This document shows positions 25,935 through 34,680 of a stretch of DNA of 64,000 nt, one piece after another. How positions within the stretch are numbered: position 1 is the first letter of the stretch; every line of letters starts with the position of its first letter. The notes under the pieces are model-generated. The model did no database searches. It had not been told where the DNA came from and was given only the letters and a program-made list of their open reading frames with translations. The position numbers and the translations under genes were made by a program. Origin of the DNA: JAJFJD01 sp965228695 (lineage in GTDB: Bacteria > Pseudomonadota > Alphaproteobacteria > UBA8366); the NCBI GenBank assembly GCA_965228695.1, contig CBDDIB010000001.1, positions 124,001 to 188,000 of the forward strand, given 5' to 3'.

Positions 25935-27467
25935 GTGGCCTTCGAAGACAGGATCAAAGAGCACGAAGAACGCACGAAACGCGCAACGGCCATGGGCGGC
26001 CCCGACAAGCTGGAACGCCGCCGCGACAACGGACTGCTGAACGCGCGCGAACGGGTCGACTACCTGTACGACGCCGGCACCTTCCGGGAATCGGGCCTCT
26101 ACGGCGTGTCCTATATTCCGGAAATGCGCGACCAGACGCCGACCGACGGCAAGGTGACCGGCTTCGGCAATGTCGAGGGCCGCAAGGTCGGGGTGGTGGC
26201 TTATGACTTCACGGTCAAGGGATCGTCCAGCAGCTACACCAACAACCGCAAGATGTCGCATATCAAGGAGATGGGCACGAAGCGCGGCTTTCCCGTGGTG
26301 TTCATGACCGAATCCACCGGCGTCCGCATGCCGGACGTGATGGGTGAAGGCATGGGCTTCACCGACGAGGGCCGCCGGTTCCTGCGCACCCGGACAGCGC
26401 CGTGGGTCTGCGCCCAGCTCGGGCCGTGTTTCGGCTCGGCCGCGTGGCACGCCGTCTGCTCCGACTTCAACGTAATGCGGAAAGGCTCGGTCATGGCGGT
26501 GACGAGCCCGCGCATGGTGTCGCGCGCCGTCGGCCAGGAAATCTCCGGCGAGGACCTCGGCGGCTGGCGGGTCCATGCGGATCATACCGGTTTCGCGGAC
26601 GTCGTGGTCGACACCGACGAGGAAGCGATCGATACGGTCAAGAAATTCCTGAGCTACATGCCGAGCCACCAGAACGAAGCGCCGCCGGTCATGCCCGTCC
26701 CCGACGGATCGGACGAGGCCGGCAAGACCATCCTCGACCTGTTCCCGGAATCGCCGACGAAGGTCTACGACGTGCGCAAGATCATCCAGGCCTTCGTGGA
26801 CAAGGACAGCTTCTTCGAGATCAAGGCGCGGTACGGCCGCAGCATGTGCACGGCGCTGGCCCGCATCGACGGCAAGAGCGTCGGTCTGATCGCCAACAAC
26901 CCGCAATTCAAAGGCGGCGCCATGGACGCGCAGGCCTGCACCAAGGCGACAAGCTTCCTGGTGCTCTGCGATTCCTACAACATCCCCATCGTCTTTCTGC
27001 AGGACCAGCCGGGCTTCCTGATCGGGCCGGACGCGGAGAAACAGGGCATCATCGGCAAGATCATCAATTGGATGAACGCGATGCTGCAGACGACGGTGCC
27101 GAAGGTCACCATCATCATGCGCAAGAGCTACGGCCGCGGCTTCATCAATATGGGGGCGGCCAACACGGTTGAAGAGATCGCCGCCTGGTGGAGCGCGGAG
27201 GTCAGCTTCATGGACCCGCGCTCGGCGGTCGCCGTGGTGCACGGCGTCGAAGAAAAGGACGATCCCGAGCGGTATCAGGAACTCCTGCAAGAGATGGCGC
27301 GCGACGGCGGCGCCTACGACCTTGCCGCGGTGTATGGCGTCAAAGAGGTCCTGGATCCGCGGGAGACGCGCGCCTACCTTATCGACATGCTGGACATCCA
27401 CCGCTCGCGCCTCAGCAACGGCATCGGCGAACATAAGCTGGAGGCGTGGCCCACCAGTTACGTGTAG
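25935..27467 (+). CDS. acyl-CoA carboxylase carboxyltransferase (beta-type) subunit
   Basis: A 510-residue biotin-dependent carboxyltransferase of the propionyl/methylcrotonyl-CoA carboxylase beta family, with both crotonase-like halves. The N-terminal substrate-site block is RRDNGLLNARERVDYLYDAGTF; the C-terminal half has LCDSYNIPIVFLQDQPGF and RKSYGRGFINMG. GTG at 25935 follows AGAGGACAG and gives the expected N-terminus. No biotin carboxylase or biotin-carrier gene lies nearby, so the partner must be elsewhere or the protein has another role such as decarboxylation. A cupin and a binding protein follow. Confidence 0.87.
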   Translation: MAFEDRIKEHEERTKRATAMGGPDKLERRRDNGLLNARERVDYLYDAGTFRESGLYGVSYIPEMRDQTPTDGKVTGFGNVEGRKVGVVAYDFTVKGSSSSYTNNRKMSHIKEMGTKRGFPVVFMTESTGVRMPDVMGEGMGFTDEGRRFLRTRTAPWVCAQLGPCFGSAAWHAVCSDFNVMRKGSVMAVTSPRMVSRAVGQEISGEDLGGWRVHADHTGFADVVVDTDEEAIDTVKKFLSYMPSHQNEAPPVMPVPDGSDEAGKTILDLFPESPTKVYDVRKIIQAFVDKDSFFEIKARYGRSMCTALARIDGKSVGLIANNPQFKGGAMDAQACTKATSFLVLCDSYNIPIVFLQDQPGFLIGPDAEKQGIIGKIINWMNAMLQTTVPKVTIIMRKSYGRGFINMGAANTVEEIAAWWSAEVSFMDPRSAVAVVHGVEEKDDPERYQELLQEMARDGGAYDLAAVYGVKEVLDPRETRAYLIDMLDIHRSRLSNGIGEHKLEAWPTSYV

Positions 27468-27507
27468 ATTGGACGCCGCATCAATCATTCACAGCGGACT
27501 GTCCGGC

Positions 27508-27867
27508 ATGACTCAGCCTGCGATCGCCAACCTCCTGACGGATCTGCCCCGCCATCTGCCGGCGGAGCGGTTCGAAACGCTTGTCCAATCCGGCGAAACC
27601 AAGCTCGAGCGGATCATATCGACCGGGCACAACACCGCGCCCGGCGACTGGTACGACCAACCGCGGGCGGAGTGGGTGATGGTGGTCAAGGGCCGTGCGG
27701 GACTTCGATTCGAAGACGAGCCGGATACACGTATTCTTGAACCCGGCGATCATCTATTAATCCCGCCGCATGCCCGACATCGCGTAGAATGGACCAGCGC
27801 GGGCGAGCCGACGGTTTGGCTCGCCCTTCATATCGCCGGCGAAACCACGGAGCCATCGACCGAATGA
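27508..27867 (+). CDS. cupin domain-containing protein
   Basis: A 119-residue single cupin. Motif 1 is degenerate (W-Y-D-Q-P-R-A-E-W-V-M-V-V-K-G), retaining glutamate but not the usual histidine pair; motif 2 (EPGDHLLIPPHARHRVEW) has its histidines. It probably binds a small ligand or metal. It begins 40 nt after the carboxyltransferase and ends in ATGA, overlapping the start of the binding protein. Function unknown. Confidence 0.83.
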   Translation: MTQPAIANLLTDLPRHLPAERFETLVQSGETKLERIISTGHNTAPGDWYDQPRAEWVMVVKGRAGLRFEDEPDTRILEPGDHLLIPPHARHRVEWTSAGEPTVWLALHIAGETTEPSTE

Positions 27868-29546
27868 CCGCCGCGACCCGATCTCTACGCCGACTCGCCG
27901 GAGCAGCCCTGTGTCTTGCCGCCGCCGGCGGCCTATCGATCGCCCCCGCTCAAGCGCGCAACGAACTCGTCATCGGCATCAGCCAGTTCCCCGACAACTT
28001 CAATCCCAAGATCAACTCGATGGCCGCCAAGTCGTATATCCTCGCCATGGCCCGCCGGCCGGTCACCACGTTCGACGCGGACTGGAACCTGATCTGCATG
28101 CTGTGCACCGCGTTGCCGAGCAAGGAGAAGGGCACCGCGCGTTATGAAAAGACCAAGGACGGCAAGGACGGGGTCGCCGTAACCTACACGCTGCGCCCGG
28201 ACGCGCGCTGGGGCGACGGCACGCCGATCACCACCAAGGACGTGGTTTTCAGCTGGCAAATCGGCAAACATCCGATGAGCGGCGTCAGCAATGCCGAGTT
28301 CTATCGCCGGATCGATCGCATCGACGTGAAGGACGACCACACCTTCACGCTGCACAAAAACAAGCGGACCTGCACCTACGCCAACGCCAACGACTTCCAC
28401 ATCGTCCCCGCCCACCTGGAAAAACCGAAGTTCAAGAATCCAAGCACCTACAATCGGCGCAGCGCCTACGAATCGGACACGACCAATCCGGGGCTCTGGT
28501 TCGGGCCTTATCGGATCGCCAAGGTCGAGGCGGGCTCGCATGTCGTGCTGGAGCGCAATCCAACCTGGTGGGGCCGTAAACCGGCCTTCGACCGGGTCGT
28601 CGTCAAGGCGATCGAAAACACGTCGGCGATGACCGCCAACCTGCTCGCCGGAGGCATCGACTATATCGCCGGTGAAGTCGGCATGACACTCGATCAGGCG
28701 ATGGCGTTGGAAGACCGCCACGGCGACCGGTTCAATTTCGTCTTCAAACCGAGCCTAGTCTACGAACATATCGACGTGAACTTGGACAATCCCGTCCTGG
28801 CCGACCGCCGCGTCCGGCAGGCCCTGCTCTATGCCATCGACCGCAAGGCGATCAGCACGCAACTGTTCGACGGCTACCAACCGGTCGCCACCAGTTCGAT
28901 CAACCCGCTCGACCGGGTCTACAGCGCGGACACGCCGCGCTACCCGCTCAACCGCGAGAGGGCGGCAGCGCTGCTCGACGCCGCCGGGTGGCGTCTGCGC
29001 GACAACGGCATCCGCTACAACGACAAGGGCAAGCGGCTGCAACTCATGATCATGACGACAGCCGGCAACAAGACGCGCGAACTCGTCCAACAGGTTCTGC
29101 AGAGCAACTGGCGGCAGGTCGGCATCGACATGCGCATCCGAAACGAGCCGGCTCGCGTCTTCTTCGGCGAAACGGTGCGGCGGCGGAAATTCTCCGGGCT
29201 GGCGATGTATGCCTGGCTGTCGTCGCCGCAGAATGTGCCGCGCGGACAACTCCATTCGGAAGAAATCCCCACCGCCGAGGGCGGATGGTCGGGGCAGAAC
29301 TATCCGGGCCTGCGCAGCCCGGCTTTCGACGCCGTTCTCGACGGCCTCGAAACCGAGTGCGACCCGGAAAAAAACATGCGTCTTTGGCACGACCTGCAGA
29401 AGCTTTACATGGAGGAACTGCCGGCCCTGCCGCTCTATTTCCGCGCCCAGCCCCACATCATGCCGACATGGCTGAAAGGGGTGAAACCGACCGGCCATCA
29501 ATATCCGGCGAGTCTGTGGATCGAGGACTGGCGCGCGCAGAAATAA
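27864..29546 (+). CDS. ABC transporter family-5 solute-binding protein (orphan)
   Basis: A 560-residue periplasmic binding protein of the peptide/nickel (SBP family 5) class. A signal peptide (LRRLAGAALCLAAAGGLSIAPAQA) leads to a mature NELVIGISQFPDNFNPKI. The SBP_bac_5 blocks include YTLRPDARWGDGTPITTKDVVFSW. Its start overlaps the cupin stop, so translation is probably coupled. No permease or ATPase gene is next to it; the dipeptide-type system at 52803-58525 has its own binding protein. It could feed that or a distant system. Confidence 0.88.
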   Translation: MTAATRSLRRLAGAALCLAAAGGLSIAPAQARNELVIGISQFPDNFNPKINSMAAKSYILAMARRPVTTFDADWNLICMLCTALPSKEKGTARYEKTKDGKDGVAVTYTLRPDARWGDGTPITTKDVVFSWQIGKHPMSGVSNAEFYRRIDRIDVKDDHTFTLHKNKRTCTYANANDFHIVPAHLEKPKFKNPSTYNRRSAYESDTTNPGLWFGPYRIAKVEAGSHVVLERNPTWWGRKPAFDRVVVKAIENTSAMTANLLAGGIDYIAGEVGMTLDQAMALEDRHGDRFNFVFKPSLVYEHIDVNLDNPVLADRRVRQALLYAIDRKAISTQLFDGYQPVATSSINPLDRVYSADTPRYPLNRERAAALLDAAGWRLRDNGIRYNDKGKRLQLMIMTTAGNKTRELVQQVLQSNWRQVGIDMRIRNEPARVFFGETVRRRKFSGLAMYAWLSSPQNVPRGQLHSEEIPTAEGGWSGQNYPGLRSPAFDAVLDGLETECDPEKNMRLWHDLQKLYMEELPALPLYFRAQPHIMPTWLKGVKPTGHQYPASLWIEDWRAQK

Positions 29547-29552
29547 GGCGCC

Positions 29553-30215
29553 TCACTCGTGCGGCTCTGCCGGCGGCTTGGTTTGATATTGCGGCGCCGC
29601 CAACCCCATTGAGACGTAGATCTGCGTCAGCGCCTCGACGCCGAAGTTGGCCGGTTCGATCCAATCCGTCGGGACGAAGATCAAGCCGCCGCCGAACGGT
29701 ATCGGCGCCGTCGGAACGAGAATGCCGCAATAGGATTTGTCCTTGAGGTGAATGAGTTCGGACGTAGGCATCAGAGCAAGCACCGCAGCGCCCGCGTCAC
29801 CGCCGAAAAAGCACCATACCGGACTCATCGATTTCAGATCGACTTCCTCCCGGCGTTCCAACATGGCGATGAAGCTATTGGAGAGGCTATACATGCTGCC
29901 GACCAGCGGGACGCGGCCGACCGTGTTGTCTAGAAAGGCTTTGAACCGGCCGCGCAAGGTCGACATGACGACCAGTCCGACCAGATAGAAGAGCAGCAGC
30001 AAGACGGCGACGCCGACGCCATAGGCGATCGTCTCGTCGCGCATGATGGTCACGCCGAGCCTTGAGAGGAACCGGCCGAACACGCTGCCCGGACCGAGGT
30101 AGTCCCGGATGAAATCGGCCAACCAAACGACCACGATTGCGGTAAGGAGGATGGGAAGAATGGCGAGAAACCCCGCCGTTATTCGCTGCACGAATGATCT
30201 CAAGACTCTGTACAT
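29553..30215 (-). CDS. DUF502 domain-containing membrane protein
   Basis: A 220-residue protein with two N-terminal membrane helices (FLAILPILLTAIVVVWLADF and a second around VGVAVLLLLFYLVGLVVM), separated by a loop with GPGSVFGRFL. The DUF502 core follows (VPLVGSMYSLSNSFIAML, then LIFVPTDWIEPANF). The ATG at 30215 follows GGAAGG; upstream extension is arginine-rich and non-conserved. Family function is unknown. It ends 6 nt from the orphan binding protein (convergent). Confidence 0.87.
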   Translation of the reverse strand: MYRVLRSFVQRITAGFLAILPILLTAIVVVWLADFIRDYLGPGSVFGRFLSRLGVTIMRDETIAYGVGVAVLLLLFYLVGLVVMSTLRGRFKAFLDNTVGRVPLVGSMYSLSNSFIAMLERREEVDLKSMSPVWCFFGGDAGAAVLALMPTSELIHLKDKSYCGILVPTAPIPFGGGLIFVPTDWIEPANFGVEALTQIYVSMGLAAPQYQTKPPAEPHE

Positions 30216-30428
30216 CAAACGACCTTCCATCGAACGGACGCGGGCGGCGCAATCGCCATAAAGACTGGCGACCTTACGGCGAAAGTCATGGTTGGTCCCG
30301 CGAATTCGCACGGCACGCCGTCCATTCCAAGACAAACATGCCTACATGAGTAACGGCCGACGGGGCACAACAATTCCACTATTCCGAAAATGAGGAAATC
30401 GGTATCAAAAAATTAGCCGCGCGGACGG

Positions 30429-31349
30429 TCAACCAACCCGCTTTCGCGCCCGCGTCAATGTGCCCGTGTCGCGCGCGATATCCAGAAACCGGGCGACCGC
30501 GGGGGACGCATCGTCTTGCCGCCACGCGACGCCGAATTCGATATGGCGCAACGAGGACCGCGTCTTAAGATCGCGAAAGACGACGCCAGGCGGGCTGAAA
30601 TGCCGCAGGGACGCCGCGCCGACCGCGACGCCGATCCCCGCCGCAACCAGACTTACCATCGTGTGAAGGTGCTGCACCTCTTCGACCACTTTCGGAGCGA
30701 AGCCGGCTTCCGCGAAGGCCGAAGAGACATGCGCGTGAAGGCCGGTCCCCCAGCGCGGCGGAATGAAGACAAAGGGCTCTTCCCGCAGGTCGGCAATCCC
30801 CACGTCCTTTCGCTTCGCCAGACGATGGTCTTCGGGAACGGCGACGATAAGCGGCTCCTTGTGGAAAATCTGCTGCGCCACCCCTTTCGCGGCCGCCATC
30901 GGCGCGAGAAAAAGCGCTACGTCGATCTCCTTGACCCGCAACGCCTCCGGTTGATCCGGCGTCGTGATTTCGGTGAACCGCAAGCCGACTTCCGGATGCC
31001 GGGCTCGAAAGGATCGAAGGATTCGCGGCAACACGTCATAGGTCGCCGTCGGAAAGAAACCGACCGTGATCTGACCGCTCAATCCCTCCGCGACCGCCTG
31101 CGCCTCCGCCACGCCGTCGTCCAACTGGGATAGCAGAAGTTCGGCGCGATCCAAAAAAACCTCGCCGGCCCGAGTCAGCTCGACACGATGCCGGTCGCGC
31201 AAGAACAGCGGCGTCCCGATTTCCTCTTCCAGCTTGCGAATGGCGTCGCTCAGGGGCGGTTGCGAAATGTGCAGTTGCGCCGCGGCGCGCCGGAAACTGC
31301 GCTCCTTCGCGACCGCGATGAACCGTTCGAGTTGACGAATGTCGGGCAC
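30429..31349 (-). CDS. LysR-family transcriptional regulator
   Basis: A 306-residue regulator. Residues 1-60 hold the winged helix-turn-helix (LERFIAVAKERSFRRAAAQLHISQPPLSDAIRKLEEEIGT is the recognisable stretch, read in pieces). The remainder is the two-lobed co-inducer domain (GQITVGFFPTATYDVLPRIL, then LVAAGIGVAVGAASL). It is divergent from the tandem TauD/TfdA dioxygenase genes, with inverted repeats in the 160-bp gap, the usual layout for a LysR activator of the adjacent operon. Confidence 0.92.
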   Translation of the reverse strand: MPDIRQLERFIAVAKERSFRRAAAQLHISQPPLSDAIRKLEEEIGTPLFLRDRHRVELTRAGEVFLDRAELLLSQLDDGVAEAQAVAEGLSGQITVGFFPTATYDVLPRILRSFRARHPEVGLRFTEITTPDQPEALRVKEIDVALFLAPMAAAKGVAQQIFHKEPLIVAVPEDHRLAKRKDVGIADLREEPFVFIPPRWGTGLHAHVSSAFAEAGFAPKVVEEVQHLHTMVSLVAAGIGVAVGAASLRHFSPPGVVFRDLKTRSSLRHIEFGVAWRQDDASPAVARFLDIARDTGTLTRARKRVG

Positions 31350-31376
31350 TGCAAACTCCTATCGGTGCATCTTTCT

Positions 31377-31431
31377 GGTGATAGGGTTTTCATATCAACT
31401 TGGCAAAGAAAAACGTATTTGCCATATCACC
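31377..31431. promoter_or_regulatory. two overlapping inverted repeats in the LysR/TauD divergent region
   Basis: GGTGATA (31377-31383) pairs with TATCACC (31425-31431), and inside it TGGCAAA (31401-31407) pairs with TTTGCCA (31418-31424). Both are perfect 7-bp arms in the intergenic region, plausible binding sites for the LysR-type regulator. No T-N11-A box was assigned with confidence. Confidence 0.45.
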
Positions 31432-31510
31432 CGCCGCTCCCTACCGTAACCGGAAATCGATTACCGGAGCGGCGCCGACAATAACGGCGTGTCAATTGGG
31501 AGGATGAACC

Positions 31511-32368
31511 ATGACCCAGGTCGCCAAGCCCGATCAATCCCGGCGCTACGCGCGGATCGGCGTTCGCCCGCAAGCGGGCACCTTGGGGGCGGAGATCATC
31601 GGCGTCGACCTGTCGAAACCGTTGAAGGATGTGGTCTTCGCGGAAATCGAACAGGCCTTCCACGAGCATCTGGTCATCGTTCTGCGCAATCAGACGATCG
31701 AACCGGGCGACCTGGTCGCCTTCACGGAACGCTTCGGCGCGGTCGAACCGCATCCGCTCGGCTCGCGGCGCGGGCTGGAAAGTCAGCCCGAAGTCATGAT
31801 CCTCGAGAATAAGCCGGGGAAGCTCGGGCCGCGTAACGATTTCTGGCATTCGGATATTTCCTTCGGCGACCAGCCGCCACTGGGATCGATCCTGTACTCG
31901 ATCAAGATCACCGAAGGCCGCGGCGACACGATGTTCTGCAACATGTATGACGCCTACGAAGGATTGTCCGACGGCCTGCGCACGATGCTGGACGGCATGA
32001 CGGCCCTGCATTCCGCCGAAAAACTCGTGCAGGAGGTGCCGAACCGGCTGTCGGTGGATATCGCACCGGCGGCGGTCGAGCACCCGGTCGTGCGCACCCA
32101 TGTCGGCACTAGGCGCAAGGCGCTGTATGTCAATCCGCATTATACGCTGACCTTCAAGGGCTGGACGCCTGAGGAAAGTCAGCCGTTGCTCGACATGCTG
32201 GCCGCCCGGGCCACCCGCCCGGAAAACGTCTATCGGCACAAATGGCAGGTCGGCGATGTGCTGATGTGGGATAATCGGTGCACCATGCACTACGCCGTGC
32301 GCGACTACGACGATACGATGCCGCGGCTGATGCATCGCACGACGGCCGCCGGCGACATTCCCCATTAA
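31511..32368 (+). CDS. TauD/TfdA family Fe(II)/2-oxoglutarate dioxygenase (first copy)
   Basis: A 285-residue Fe(II)/2-oxoglutarate-dependent oxygenase of the TauD/TfdA group. The iron triad is His113-x-Asp115 (FWHSDISF) and His260 (CTMHYAV); Arg276 in LMHRTT should bind 2-oxoglutarate. GGGAGG precedes the ATG. A homologous but clearly diverged copy follows 31 nt downstream, then MmgE/PrpD, all presumably under the divergent LysR. The prime substrate is unknown; family members hydroxylate sulfonates, aryloxyacetates and other organic acids. Confidence 0.9.
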   Translation: MTQVAKPDQSRRYARIGVRPQAGTLGAEIIGVDLSKPLKDVVFAEIEQAFHEHLVIVLRNQTIEPGDLVAFTERFGAVEPHPLGSRRGLESQPEVMILENKPGKLGPRNDFWHSDISFGDQPPLGSILYSIKITEGRGDTMFCNMYDAYEGLSDGLRTMLDGMTALHSAEKLVQEVPNRLSVDIAPAAVEHPVVRTHVGTRRKALYVNPHYTLTFKGWTPEESQPLLDMLAARATRPENVYRHKWQVGDVLMWDNRCTMHYAVRDYDDTMPRLMHRTTAAGDIPH

Positions 32369-32399
32369 CGGTATTCGCAGCGGCGAGGAGGCCTGAAGT

Positions 32400-33266
32400 A
32401 TGACGATTTCAATTGTCCCGTTGACCGATGCGCTGGGGGCGGAAGTTCAGGGCATCGATCTGTCGCAACCGCTGGACGACCGGACATTCGCCCGGATCGA
32501 AGACGCCTTCCATGCCCACTCGGTCTTGCTGTTTCGCGACCAATCGCTCTCGCCGGACCAGCAGGTGGCATTCTCCCGGCGCTTCGGCGATCTCGAAACC
32601 CATGTCTTGGATCAATACAACCATCCGGAATTTCCGGAAATCCTGATCGTCTCGAATGTCATGGACGGCGACCGCCATGTGGGAATCTACGATGCCGGCA
32701 AATACTGGCACACGGACCTTTCCTACATGGAGGTGCCGAGCCGCGGCTCGATGCTGCATGCGATCGAGGTGCCGACGAAGAATGGCGAGCCGTTGGGGGA
32801 TACTCTGTTCACCAGCACCACGGCCGCCTATGACGCGCTGACGGACGACCTGAAAGAACAGATCGAGTCCCTCGAAGGGGTTTACAGCCTCGGGCACCGG
32901 TTCTCCCGCCTCGTCGCGGACGGCGACGCGGACGCGGCAATGACGGAAGCGCAGCAGGATCGGGCGCCGGAGGTGGTCCACCGTATCGTGCAGACCCATC
33001 CCATCACCGGCCGGCGCGTGCTTTACGTCAACGAAGGTCAGACGGCCCGGCTCCTCGGCATGTCCGATGCGAAAAGCCGCGAACTGCTCGACACGCTTTT
33101 CGCCCATATCGCGCAGCCGGCATACACCTATCGTCACAAATGGCGAAAGGGCGATGTGGTCATGTGGGACAACATCCCGACGCAGCATCTGGCGATCCAG
33201 GACTATGCCCTGCCGCAGCGGCGATACATGCACCGCACGACACTGCGGGGCACCGCGCTGGCGTAA
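32400..33266 (+). CDS. TauD/TfdA family Fe(II)/2-oxoglutarate dioxygenase (second copy)
   Basis: A 288-residue paralogue of the preceding gene with an intact active site: His104 and Asp106 (YWHTDLSY), His263 (TQHLAIQ) and Arg279 (YMHRTT). GAGGAGG lies upstream of the ATG. Sequence between motifs differs enough from the first copy that the two probably use different substrates or act at successive positions. It is followed after 17 nt by MmgE/PrpD. Confidence 0.9.
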   Translation: MTISIVPLTDALGAEVQGIDLSQPLDDRTFARIEDAFHAHSVLLFRDQSLSPDQQVAFSRRFGDLETHVLDQYNHPEFPEILIVSNVMDGDRHVGIYDAGKYWHTDLSYMEVPSRGSMLHAIEVPTKNGEPLGDTLFTSTTAAYDALTDDLKEQIESLEGVYSLGHRFSRLVADGDADAAMTEAQQDRAPEVVHRIVQTHPITGRRVLYVNEGQTARLLGMSDAKSRELLDTLFAHIAQPAYTYRHKWRKGDVVMWDNIPTQHLAIQDYALPQRRYMHRTTLRGTALA

Positions 33267-33283
33267 CGCCACTCCCAAACAGG

Positions 33284-34657
33284 ATGAAAAAGATCGAGGC
33301 TATGGAAAGCGCATCGCAAACCCTTGCCCGGCACGTCGTGCGGACGGCGTATGACGACCTGCCTGCATCCGCGATCGACGCGGGGAAATGGTTCCTGCTC
33401 GACACCATCGGCGTCGCATGGGCGGGAACCGGCGCGCCCGGCGCCGATGCGCTGCGGCGGACCGTGCTTGCCGACCGCGCCGCCGGCGACTGCACGGAAA
33501 TCGCCTCGGACCGCCGCCTGCCGCCAATGTCGGCCGCGCTGTTGAACGGCATGTATGCGGGCGCATTGGATTTCGACGGCGTATTCGAAAAGGGGTCCGT
33601 CCATCCCGACATCGTCACGATGCCCGCGGCCCTCGCCATTGCCGAACAACAACACGCCAGCGGACGCGACCTGTTGACGGCGCTGATCCTGGGCAACGAC
33701 ATCTCGTGCCGGTCCGGCGGGGCGATGGCCGGTAATCGGGGATGGTTCAACACGGCGACGCATGGCGTCTTCGGCGGCGCTGCCGCGGCCGCAAAGCTCT
33801 TGCAGTTGAATGCGGATCAAACGGCGGATGCCCTGGGGCTTGCCTTCAGTCAGGCTGCGGGATCGCAGCAGGCGCTCGTCGAAAAATGCCTCGTCAAGCG
33901 CATGCTGTCCGGCATGGCCGCCCGCGCCGCGGTCTTCGCCGCCCTCGCCGCACAGCAGGGCGTATCGGCACCGAGAGAGGCTTTCGAAGGGCCTTTCGGC
34001 TTCCATACCCTGTACGGCGACGGCGATTGCGACGCGTTGCTCGAGCGGCTCGGCGAGCGCTACGAGAATGCCGACACCGTGACCAAGAAATATCCGAGCT
34101 GCACCGCCAACCACGTCGCGATCGAGGCGGCGCTCGCGTTGCGCGAGGCGCATGACCTCGGCGCGAACGACATCGACCGGGCAACCGTCACGATTTCCCC
34201 CTTTATGGACGGACTCGTCGGCGGCCCGTTCGACCCCGCCGACAACCCGCAGGTCGCGGCGCAGTTCTCGGTCCGGTACTCGGTCGCCTGCGCGATCGCG
34301 CGCGGGCGGCTCGGCATCGCTGAAATCCAGGAAGACGTCATTGCCGACCCGGCAATCGATGCCCTTGCGGAAAAGATATCGGTGCGGGTTAACGAGGATT
34401 GGCCCGGCAAGTTCGCGCCCTGCGACCTGCAGATCCATACGGTCGATGGGCGGGACCTGGATCATCACGCGGCGCACACGCCGGGAAGTGCGGAAAACCC
34501 CATGAGCCTCGACGAGTTGAAGGACAAGTTCCGCGACTGCGCTGCATCGGGCGTCCGTCCGCTATCGACGGCACAATGCGACCGCGCGATCGAAACGATC
34601 CTGAATATCGAAGACGCCGCCGATGTCAGCGGCGTCTTCGCATTCCAGCAGCTTTAG
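33284..34657 (+). CDS. MmgE/PrpD family protein
   Basis: A 457-residue protein of the 2-methylcitrate dehydratase/cis-aconitate decarboxylase/iminodisuccinate epimerase fold. The N-terminal helical domain (IDAGKWFLLDTIGVAWAGT) and the typical N-G-x-x-A-G-A-L-D-F-D block are present, then DALGLAFSQAAGSQQA and the lid-domain KKYPSCTANHVAIEAAL with the conserved lysine, cysteine and histidine. The start may be ATG 33284 or ATG 33302, the latter having the better GAGG spacing. Third in the dioxygenase operon; probably acts on the oxidised organic acid. Confidence 0.88.
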   Translation: MKKIEAMESASQTLARHVVRTAYDDLPASAIDAGKWFLLDTIGVAWAGTGAPGADALRRTVLADRAAGDCTEIASDRRLPPMSAALLNGMYAGALDFDGVFEKGSVHPDIVTMPAALAIAEQQHASGRDLLTALILGNDISCRSGGAMAGNRGWFNTATHGVFGGAAAAAKLLQLNADQTADALGLAFSQAAGSQQALVEKCLVKRMLSGMAARAAVFAALAAQQGVSAPREAFEGPFGFHTLYGDGDCDALLERLGERYENADTVTKKYPSCTANHVAIEAALALREAHDLGANDIDRATVTISPFMDGLVGGPFDPADNPQVAAQFSVRYSVACAIARGRLGIAEIQEDVIADPAIDALAEKISVRVNEDWPGKFAPCDLQIHTVDGRDLDHHAAHTPGSAENPMSLDELKDKFRDCAASGVRPLSTAQCDRAIETILNIEDAADVSGVFAFQQL

Positions 34658-34680
34658 ACAACTTCAGCCCGCGGCCAAGG

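Noticed and set aside
25830..27488. A 552-codon leftward frame opposite the carboxyltransferase gene
   Set aside because: Antisense shadow with no domain motifs. The forward frame has all the carboxyltransferase blocks.
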